Below are positions 58,105 to 64,000 of a DNA stretch of 64,000 nucleotides, piece by piece. The number at the start of each line of letters is the position of its first letter. Within the stretch, counting starts at the first letter, position 1. The notes under the pieces are model-generated. The model saw nothing but the letters and a program-made list of their open reading frames with translations, ran no database searches and was not told the DNA's origin. Made by a program: the position numbers and the translations under genes. Location of the stretch: the NCBI RefSeq assembly GCF_036884845.1, contig NZ_CP145732.1, forward strand, positions 5,456,001 to 5,520,000, in the 5' to 3' direction. The DNA comes from Pseudomonas sp. MAG733B (GTDB taxonomy: Bacteria > Pseudomonadota > Gammaproteobacteria > Pseudomonadales > Pseudomonadaceae).

Positions 58105-58911
58105 TCACGGCTGCAACACCGAAGACACCAGCAGTTGCGAATAAGGGTGCTGCGGATCGTCGAGGATCTGGTCGGTCAGGCCGGTTTCCACCACCCGCGA
58201 ACGGCGCATCACCATCAAGCGGTCGGCCAGCAACCGCGCCACCGCCAAATCGTGGGTGACGATCACCACCGCCAGGTCCAGCTCCCGCACCAGGCCGCGC
58301 AACAGGTCGAGCAAGCGCGCCTGCACCGACACATCGAGGCCACCGGTGGGTTCGTCCATGAACACCAGACGCGGGCTCGACACCAGGTTGCGGGCGATTT
58401 GCAGGCGCTGCTGCATGCCGCCGGAAAAGGTCCGCGGCAAATCGTCGATGCGCTGCGGATCGATTTCCACCTGGCTCAGCCAGTCGAGCCCGGCCCCGCG
58501 CAACTGCTGATAGTTGCGCACGCCCTGGGCCATCAGGCGTTCGCCGATGTTGGCGCCAGCCGACACGCCCATGCGCAAACCGTCGCGCGGGTTCTGTTCG
58601 ACGAAGCCCCATTCGGTGCGCAGCAATGTGCGGCGTTCGGCTTCGCTGGCGCTGTACAGGTCCAGCCATTGGCCTTGTTTGTCGCGGTAGCCGATGCGGC
58701 CGTTCTGCGGTGGCAGGCGTCCGCTGAGCAGCGAGAGCAAGGTCGATTTACCCGACCCGGACTCACCGACAATCCCCAATACCTCACCGGGGTACAAATC
58801 GAAACTGACGTCCTGACAGCCCTTTTCCGGACCGTACAACAGCGACAAATCACGCACTTGCAGCAAGGGTTCGGTGGACACGGACAGATCGTTTTTCAGC
58901 GCCTGGTTCAT
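58105..58911 (-). CDS. phnK: C-P lyase complex ATP-binding subunit PhnK
   Basis: A 268-residue ABC-type ATPase that binds the PhnGHIJ core. Motifs: Walker A GESGSGKSTLL, signature FSGGMQQRLQIARN, Walker B LVFMDEPTGGLD. It resembles dipeptide-transporter ATPases but the operon fixes the assignment. It overlaps phnJ by 4 bp. Confidence 0.95.
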   Translation of the reverse strand: MNQALKNDLSVSTEPLLQVRDLSLLYGPEKGCQDVSFDLYPGEVLGIVGESGSGKSTLLSLLSGRLPPQNGRIGYRDKQGQWLDLYSASEAERRTLLRTEWGFVEQNPRDGLRMGVSAGANIGERLMAQGVRNYQQLRGAGLDWLSQVEIDPQRIDDLPRTFSGGMQQRLQIARNLVSSPRLVFMDEPTGGLDVSVQARLLDLLRGLVRELDLAVVIVTHDLAVARLLADRLMVMRRSRVVETGLTDQILDDPQHPYSQLLVSSVLQP

Positions 58912-59780
58912 TGGCCCTGCTCCTGCTGGCTGACGCGCTGGGCGCAGTAATAAGTGTCGGAACAGACGAAGCTCTGGGTGCCGGCGTCGTCGAGGATCAG
59001 CTCGTCGAGGAACGATTCACGGCTGCCGCAGATGGCGCAGCACTCCTCCCATTTCTGCGCCTCGAACGGGTGATCCTCGAAGTCGAGACTGGTGACGCGG
59101 GTAAACGGCGGCACCGCGTACAGCCGCTTCTCACGACCGGCACCGAACAGCATCAGCGCCGGGCTCATGTCGAGTTTCGGGTTGTCGAATTTCGGGATCG
59201 GCGACGGGTCCATCACGTAGCGCTCGTCGACCATCACCGGGTAGGCATAGGCCGTGGCGATGTGGCCGAAGGTGGCGATGTCTTCGTAGAGTTTGACGTG
59301 CATGACCCCGTAATCATTGAGGGCGTGCATGGTCCGCGTCTCGACTTCCGACGGTTCGATAAAGCGCAGCGGCTCGGGAATCGGCACTTGATAGACCATG
59401 ATCTGGTCGGCGTGCAGCGGCGTTTCCGGGATCCGGTGGCGGGTCTGGATCACCGTCGCGTCCGGCGTACTTTCGGTGGTGGCGACGCCTGCGGTGCGGG
59501 CAAAGAAGCGGCGGATCGACACGGCGTTGGTGGTGTCATCCGCGCCTTGGTCGATGACCTTGAGCACGTCATCGTCGCCCAAAATCGCGGCGGTCAATTG
59601 CATGCCACCAGTGCCCCAACCGTAAGGCAGCGGCATCTCGCGACCACCAAACGGCACCTGGTAACCGGGGATCGCCACAGCCTTGAGCAAGGCGCGGCGG
59701 ATCATGCGTTTGGTCTGTTCATCGAGGTAGGCGAAGTTGTACGCCGCGTCGCGGACCGGCGCTTGAGTCAGGTCATTCAT
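58908..59780 (-). CDS. phnJ: Alpha-D-ribose 1-methylphosphonate 5-phosphate C-P lyase PhnJ
   Basis: PhnJ is the radical-SAM enzyme that breaks the carbon-phosphorus bond. The 290-residue protein carries the unusual PhnJ cluster motif C-x2-C-x21-C: C248, C251 (CAIC) and C273, plus C279 in CSDTYYC, the further cysteine used in catalysis. The N-terminus YNFAYLDEQTKRMIRRALLKAVAIPGYQ is typical. It overlaps phnI by 8 bp. Confidence 0.97.
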   Translation of the reverse strand: MNDLTQAPVRDAAYNFAYLDEQTKRMIRRALLKAVAIPGYQVPFGGREMPLPYGWGTGGMQLTAAILGDDDVLKVIDQGADDTTNAVSIRRFFARTAGVATTESTPDATVIQTRHRIPETPLHADQIMVYQVPIPEPLRFIEPSEVETRTMHALNDYGVMHVKLYEDIATFGHIATAYAYPVMVDERYVMDPSPIPKFDNPKLDMSPALMLFGAGREKRLYAVPPFTRVTSLDFEDHPFEAQKWEECCAICGSRESFLDELILDDAGTQSFVCSDTYYCAQRVSQQEQGQ

Positions 59781-60849
59781 GGTTGCTGCCCTCGGCAGGC
59801 TTGCGCAGTTTGCGGATCAGTTCCAGTTCGGCCTGGAAGTCCACGTAGTGAGGTAATTTGAGGTGCGAGACAAAACCGGATGCTTCGACGTTGTCGCAGT
59901 GCATCAGCACGAATTCTTCCTGCTGCGCCGGGGACACGATCTCTTCGTTGTACTCGTCGGCGCGTAATGCTCGGTCGACCAGCGCCATGCCCATGGCCTT
60001 GCGCTCGGCATGCCCGAAGGCCAGGCCGTAGCCGCGAGTGAACTGCGCCAGCTCCGTGGCCGAGCCGACGAACTGGTTGACCATCTCGCACTCGGTGACT
60101 TCGATGCTGCCCAGGTTGATCGGGAAACCCAGCTCTTCGGGCTCGATCCACACCTCGACTTCGCCGATGCGAATTTCCCCGGCGAACGGATGGTTGCGGC
60201 CGTAACCGCGTTGGGTCGAGTAACCCAACGCCAACAGGAAGCCTTCGTCGCCACGGGCCAGCGCTTGCAGGCGCTGGGCGCGATTGGCGGGCAATTCCAG
60301 CGGATCGCGGGTGATGTCCGCCACCGCTTCGCCGTTGTCGGATTCGTTCTTGATCAAGCCTTCCTTGGCCAGCAAACCGAGGACGCGAGGGCACGGTTCA
60401 AGACTGGCATTCGGGGTGGTTTGCGGCCCCGGATATTCGCCTTCGGCGAGCAGCGCAAAGTCCAGCAAGCGATGGGTGTAATCGAAGGTCGGCCCCAGCA
60501 GTTGCCCACCGGGCACGTCCTTGAAGGTGGCGGACAAGCGTCGGCTGAGCTGCATGTTCTGCGTATCGATCGGCAGGCTCGGGCTGAAGCGCGGCAACGT
60601 GGTGCGGTAGGCACGCAGCAGGAAGATCGCTTCGACCAGATCCCCCGCCGCTTGCTTGATCGCCAGCGCGGCCAGCTCTTCGTCGTACAGCGAGCCTTCG
60701 CTCATCACACGCGCCACCGCCAGCGGCAGTTGCTGACGGATCTGCTCAACGCTCAGCTCAGTGACCGAGGTATCGCCCCGGCGTTTCTTCGCCAGTAGAC
60801 GGTGGGCATTGTCGATGGCCTGTTCGCCACCCTTGACGGCTACGTACAT
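59773..60849 (-). CDS. phnI: C-P lyase core subunit PhnI
   Basis: PhnI (358 residues) attaches the phosphonate to the ribose of ATP in place of adenine, together with PhnG, PhnH and PhnL. The start MYVAVKGGEQAIDNAHRLLAKKRRGD is characteristic of the family, and the length is standard. Its start overlaps the phnH stop by one base. Confidence 0.96.
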   Translation of the reverse strand: MYVAVKGGEQAIDNAHRLLAKKRRGDTSVTELSVEQIRQQLPLAVARVMSEGSLYDEELAALAIKQAAGDLVEAIFLLRAYRTTLPRFSPSLPIDTQNMQLSRRLSATFKDVPGGQLLGPTFDYTHRLLDFALLAEGEYPGPQTTPNASLEPCPRVLGLLAKEGLIKNESDNGEAVADITRDPLELPANRAQRLQALARGDEGFLLALGYSTQRGYGRNHPFAGEIRIGEVEVWIEPEELGFPINLGSIEVTECEMVNQFVGSATELAQFTRGYGLAFGHAERKAMGMALVDRALRADEYNEEIVSPAQQEEFVLMHCDNVEASGFVSHLKLPHYVDFQAELELIRKLRKPAEGSNHE

Positions 60850-61439
60850 CAGGCACGCTCCTCTGCGATACGAGTACTGCGCGGCAAACCGATCAGGTCA
60901 TGGCCGGCAGCGATAAACAGGTCCAGGCCCCGGGGAAATTCGATGCGCCGTTCACGCTCGCGCCAGAAGCCATCGGCCACCGGCAACGCAACATCGTGTT
61001 CACTTTCGATCCCCGGCCCGCGCCACTTCAGCCCTGCCCCGCCGTCGAGGCTTGGCAGTTGAACCAGCAAGGTGCAGGACTGATCCGGGTAGCGATCGTT
61101 GCCATGATCGAAGCCGCTCAGGTCGAGCAGATCGTCGGCCGCAAGCAAGGCAAACCGCGCGTCTTCACGCTTGGCGGTCAACGGGCAACCACAGTGGAAC
61201 GCCAGGTTGGCGCGAATCAGCGGCGTGTCGAAGGACGGCGCCAGCCACAGCGGCGTGTCGACATCCAGCAGTGCCAGGCACAGTGCATAGGTCGCCGGTT
61301 CCAATCCTTCAAGGCTCGGCGTCGGTTGCAATGTCTGAATCAGACCTGGCCCAGCGAGTGCCTTCATAGCCGCGCGAAAACCGCGCTGGGCATCCAGCAC
61401 CGGGTCGGCGAACGCCGGTTGCAACAGCTGTGCGCTCAT
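60849..61439 (-). CDS. phnH: C-P lyase core subunit PhnH
   Basis: PhnH (196 residues) is part of the PhnGHIJ core. The family features FADPVLDAQRGFRAAMKALAGPG and the late GPGIESEHDVALP are seen. Start and stop each share one base with the neighbouring phnG and phnI genes, showing tight coupling. Confidence 0.95.
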   Translation of the reverse strand: MSAQLLQPAFADPVLDAQRGFRAAMKALAGPGLIQTLQPTPSLEGLEPATYALCLALLDVDTPLWLAPSFDTPLIRANLAFHCGCPLTAKREDARFALLAADDLLDLSGFDHGNDRYPDQSCTLLVQLPSLDGGAGLKWRGPGIESEHDVALPVADGFWRERERRIEFPRGLDLFIAAGHDLIGLPRSTRIAEERA

Positions 61440-61888
61440 CAGTTTTCTCCTCGCACGAGGGTGAAGAATTCGACTTTGGTGGCGGCGGTTTCCGCCTCTT
61501 TCTGTGCCCGGCGTTCGGCCTGGGCTGTGGCCAGTGGCGTGATCATTTCCGTTAGCCAGTGACGCTGTTGCACCCCTTGCAAATGCGCGTCGGCCAGGGC
61601 CGCGAGTTCGGCGTGAACCTTGTCGCGGCCCGCCAGGTAGCTGTAGCCGGTACGGCCATCGGCCAGGCGCACCACGCAGCGGGTCACGCTCATTTCGCCG
61701 ACGTTGAACGGCGCACCGTTGCCACCCATGCGACCGCGAACCAGGGTCATGCCGATCTCCGGGGCGCGGATCAGTTGGTATTCGATGTCGCGCAGTGCGT
61801 CTTCGAAGGGCTGCAAATCACTGAGACGAGCGCGGGCCAGCACGCCGATCCAGTGCTGGCGTTCGGTGTGAGGAACAGGGTTTTGCAT
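61439..61888 (-). CDS. phnG: C-P lyase core subunit PhnG
   Basis: PhnG (149 residues from the ATG at 61888, MQNPVPHTERQHWIG) is the small core subunit. Typical segments are RQHWIGVLARA, LVRGRMGGNGAPFNVGEMSVTRCVVRL and GYSYLAGRD. An in-frame start at 61900 would add four residues and touch the phnF stop; the ATG at 61888 was preferred. It lies 11 bp after phnF. Confidence 0.94.
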   Translation of the reverse strand: MQNPVPHTERQHWIGVLARARLSDLQPFEDALRDIEYQLIRAPEIGMTLVRGRMGGNGAPFNVGEMSVTRCVVRLADGRTGYSYLAGRDKVHAELAALADAHLQGVQQRHWLTEMITPLATAQAERRAQKEAETAATKVEFFTLVRGEN

Positions 61889-61899
61889 GGCGTTCTCCA

Positions 61900-62604
61900 T
61901 CAGGTAACGACCTGGTATTGGAAGCGATCCGAACGACTGGTGGACTGGGCCAGCTCCACCGCACGGCCGTCGCGATCACGGGAAAGGGTGAACACACTCA
62001 GCGCCGGCAAATGCCGGGGCATCATCAAAAGCGCGGCTTCTTCGCGGTTGGGCAAACGGGCGCCGATCAGGCTTTGGGTACGGGTCAGCGGCATGTCCCG
62101 TTCGCTGAGGTACTGGCGCAACGAGCCGCCGGTGTAGTCCGCGAGCAGTGGCGCGTGGCTGGCGCAGTAGCGATGGCGGATCAGGCTGACCGGCTGGCCG
62201 TCGAGCTTGCGCAAAGTCTGCAATTCGATCATCGGCGCCATCTCGGCAATGCCCAGATGCTGCGCCTCTTCACGGCTGGCAAAGCAGTAGCGACGTTTGA
62301 GCAGCACCGCCTCGACGCCATGTCCCTGGGCCGATAGCGACTGGCTGTAGGCACTGTCGGCGGCCATCGGATAGATCAGCGGGCGTTCCAGCACTTGCGT
62401 GCCTTTGCCCTGACGGCGCAACAGGCTGCCCTCGAACACCAGCTCATCGATGGCGCGGCGCAAGGTGTGGCGGTTGACGCCGAAGCGTTCGGCCAACTGC
62501 ACCTCCGCCGGCAGGAAGTCTCCGGCGCGGTAGTCACCCAGTTCACGACGCAGGATGTCGGCGAGTTCGCGGTACACCGGTTCATCTTGTCTAGACAACT
62601 GCAT
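61900..62604 (-). CDS. phnF: Phosphonate utilisation GntR-type regulator PhnF
   Basis: PhnF (234 residues) is a HutC-subfamily GntR repressor associated with C-P lyase operons. The N-terminal winged helix is VYRELADILRRELGDYRAGDFLPAEVQLAERFGVNRHTLRRAIDELV. The C-terminal UTRA ligand domain begins near residue 80. The gene lies between phnE and phnG, the usual place. A palindrome overlapping its first codons may be its own operator. Confidence 0.94.
   Translation of the reverse strand: MQLSRQDEPVYRELADILRRELGDYRAGDFLPAEVQLAERFGVNRHTLRRAIDELVFEGSLLRRQGKGTQVLERPLIYPMAADSAYSQSLSAQGHGVEAVLLKRRYCFASREEAQHLGIAEMAPMIELQTLRKLDGQPVSLIRHRYCASHAPLLADYTGGSLRQYLSERDMPLTRTQSLIGARLPNREEAALLMMPRHLPALSVFTLSRDRDGRAVELAQSTSRSDRFQYQVVT
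62587..62598. promoter_or_regulatory. Palindrome TTGTCTAGACAA at the phnF start, candidate operator
   Basis: A perfect 12-bp palindrome covering codons 3-6 of phnF. It fits the HutC-type pattern GT-N-TA-N-AC. The encoded residues (LSRQ) might explain it by chance. Candidate only. Confidence 0.4.
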
Positions 62605-62641
62605 GCTTTAAAAAAAGCGCCCGCAGGCACCCCTCCGAAAA

Positions 62642-63424
62642 TCAGATGAACTGCTTGCGCAGACGTTGCGAGAGGATGTCGATCAGGCTGACGACAACGA
62701 TGATCACCAGCAAAACAGCGCAGGTTTGAACGAACTGAAAGGCACGGATGTTTTCCCACAGAATCACGCCGATCCCGCCCGCACCGACCATCCCCACCAC
62801 CGTCGCCGAGCGCACGTTGGCTTCAAAACGGTAGAGCGCATACGAAACCCACAGCGGCATCACTTGCGGGATCACGCCGTAGATCACCTCTTGCAAGGCA
62901 CTGGCGCCGGTAGCACGAACGCCTTCGACCGGGCCTGGATCAATCGCTTCCACGGCTTCAGCGAAGAGTTTGGCGAGTACGCCCGTTGTGCTGATCCACA
63001 GTGCCAGGACACCGGCAAACGGTCCCAGGCCGACGGCCACCACGAACAACATCGCGAAGACCATTTCGTTGATCGAACGGAAAGCGTCCATCACCCGGCG
63101 CAGTGGTTGGTGAATCCACCAGGGGGTGATGTTTTCCGAGCAGAGAATGCCCAGCGGCACCGAGCAGACAATCGCCAGCACCGTGCCCCATAAGGCGATT
63201 TGTACGGTGACGATCATTTCCTTGAGGTACGAGCGCCATTCATGGAAGTCCGGCGGAAAGAAATCCGCGGCGAACGTCGCCATGTTTCCCGAGTCGCGGT
63301 ACAGCGCCATCGGATTCATTTCGGCGCCGTGCCAGGCCCAGGCCAGCAGGACCAGAAACAGGCCCCAACCGGCGTATTGCGGCCAGGTACGCTTGCCGAC
63401 AGCTTCAGCGTGGAGAGTGGTCAT
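62642..63424 (-). CDS. phnE: Phosphonate ABC transporter permease PhnE
   Basis: PhnE (260 residues) is the membrane subunit of the phosphonate importer PhnCDE. About six hydrophobic helices are seen, with the permease EAA-type loop near [24 protein letters not shown]. Start ATG at 63424 ([11 protein letters not shown]); the upstream frame extension runs through a REP doublet and is not coding. It lies 37 bp upstream of phnF. Confidence 0.94.
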   Translation of the reverse strand: MTTLHAEAVGKRTWPQYAGWGLFLVLLAWAWHGAEMNPMALYRDSGNMATFAADFFPPDFHEWRSYLKEMIVTVQIALWGTVLAIVCSVPLGILCSENITPWWIHQPLRRVMDAFRSINEMVFAMLFVVAVGLGPFAGVLALWISTTGVLAKLFAEAVEAIDPGPVEGVRATGASALQEVIYGVIPQVMPLWVSYALYRFEANVRSATVVGMVGAGGIGVILWENIRAFQFVQTCAVLLVIIVVVSLIDILSQRLRKQFI

Positions 63425-63470
63425 GAGGGTTTCTCTAAAATTTTCCGATTGCATTGGCTGACGCAGCCCC

Positions 63471-63561
63471 CTGTGGGAGCGGGCTTGCTCGCGAAAGCGG
63501 TGTATCAGTCGCCATATCTGTTCAATGACACACCGCTTTCGCGAGCAAGCCCGCTCCCACA
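63471..63561. repeat. REP doublet (class A) between phnD and phnE
   Basis: CTGTGGGAGCGGGCTTGCTC at the left and its reverse complement at the right, with strong inner pairing CGCGAAAGCGGTGT / ACACCGCTTTCGCG. The doublet lies inside the phnCDE transport operon, where it may shape relative expression by stabilising the phnD message. Confidence 0.92.
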
Positions 63562-63579
63562 TGGGGTCCGCGCCATGGA

Positions 63580-64000
63580 TCAACCGGCGTTGGCGGTCTT
63601 TTTCTCGCTCTTCTCGAGCAAGGTGATGCGCTCTTGCAGCTTGGCCAGCTCGGCATCGATGTCGGCCAGTTTCTTGGCCTTGTCGGCGGCTTCAAGCTTG
63701 GTGTCGGCGCTGATGGTGGTGCGCTGCTTGAACAGCTCCAGCTGACGGATCGGCAGCAACTGGTCGTCGCTGGACTTCAGGAACTTGCCCAACTGCATGC
63801 CCGCGAGCACGGCTTTTTCGGAGTCGGTATCGCCGTAGCTGAAGATGAAATCGCGGATCTTGGTTTTCTCGCTGTCACTCAGCGCCTTGCTCCACACCAA
63901 CGGGTCGGCCGGGATCAGCGGCGATTTCCAGATCACTTTCAGCAGCGCGGCTTTATCAGGCTGGGTGACTTCCAGGCGATCCCAGCTTTCGGTGTTGAAG
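63580..64000 (-). CDS. phnD: Phosphonate-binding protein PhnD (partial)
   Basis: The C-terminal 139 residues of the phosphonate ABC transporter periplasmic binding protein; the gene runs off the right edge. The frame continues upstream of the internal Met at 63936 ([33 protein letters not shown]), then [19 protein letters not shown], which fits PhnD. The tail is a charged, coiled-coil-like stretch with [20 protein letters not shown]. phnC is expected beyond the edge. Confidence 0.9.
   Translation of the reverse strand, partial: FNTESWDRLEVTQPDKAALLKVIWKSPLIPADPLVWSKALSDSEKTKIRDFIFSYGDTDSEKAVLAGMQLGKFLKSSDDQLLPIRQLELFKQRTTISADTKLEAADKAKKLADIDAELAKLQERITLLEKSEKKTANAG

Noticed and set aside
63425..63583. 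N-terminal extension of phnE through the REP doublet
   Set aside because: The extension translates repeat sequence ([14 protein letters not shown]); the family start is the ATG at 63424.

Overview
The window is a stretch of Pseudomonas chromosome, most likely from the P. fluorescens complex. Three things support this: the gene order (hda next to an AI-2E/PerM transporter gene and a divergent purMN; an sdh-suc supercluster divergent from gltA; actP-DUF485-betX; gcl-hyi-glxR-ttuD-pyk), high-GC coding with typical Pseudomonas proteins, and many REP doublets of the kind found in fluorescent pseudomonads. No rRNA, tRNA, CRISPR, prophage or complete insertion sequence was seen.

Layout. 1-3.2 kb (minus strand): a DUF2066 protein, an AI-2E/PerM-type permease and the replication regulator Hda. 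3.6-6.0 kb (plus): purM-purN-DUF3108. 6.2-8.4 kb: OsmC, pirin and dienelactone hydrolase genes. 8.4-13 kb: htpG, two overlapping hot-dog thioesterases, a small Ala/Lys-rich lipoprotein behind a candidate AlgU (sigma-E-type) promoter, and a MAPEG/DUF599 pair. 13.2-14.5 kb: brnQ. 14.9-27.9 kb: the TCA supercluster, with sdhCDAB-sucAB-lpdG-sucCD on the minus strand and divergent gltA on the plus strand; both -35/-10 promoters can be read in the gap between them. 28.0-28.65 kb: a 633-bp element built from nested inverted repeats. 28.8-31.8 kb: acetate symporter actP with its DUF485 partner and an orphan betaine-binding protein (BetX-like). 32.1-37.7 kb: a GH17 membrane protein, an RHS-core gene broken by an in-frame stop, and an alpha/beta-hydrolase gene overlapping mlaA. 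39.5-40.2 kb: a REP-associated tyrosine transposase (RAYT) flanked by REP doublets of one matching class. 40.2-47.6 kb: the glyoxylate/glycerate pathway (glcG-like gene divergent from gcl-hyi-glxR-ttuD-pyk), with two copies of TTGTATACAA in the control region and REP doublets in most gene junctions. 47.8-54.3 kb: urea transporter, ion channel, sulfate-binding protein, two small secreted proteins, MFS and LysR genes. 54.3-54.9 kb: a toxin-antitoxin remnant, with an intact HTH antitoxin-type gene and a PIN toxin cut off after about 30 residues against phnP. 54.9-64 kb: a nearly complete C-P lyase cluster on the minus strand, phnD(partial)-E-F-G-H-I-J-K-L-M-N-P.

How the genes work together. The sdh/suc/gltA block supplies most of the oxidative TCA cycle. 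ActP feeds it acetate, and the gcl operon converts glyoxylate through tartronate semialdehyde, glycerate and (with pyruvate kinase) pyruvate. The phn cluster imports phosphonates, builds ribose-phosphonate intermediates, cleaves the C-P bond (PhnJ) and recycles the ribose phosphate (PhnP, PhnN).

Most of the window is ordinary core genome. The parts most worth a second look are the truncated HTH/PIN module at the phn boundary, the RHS pseudogene with its variable tail, the RAYT/REP set, the 633-bp palindromic element, and the candidate operators at gcl and phnF. I did not find convincing evidence for a wholly new multi-gene system.
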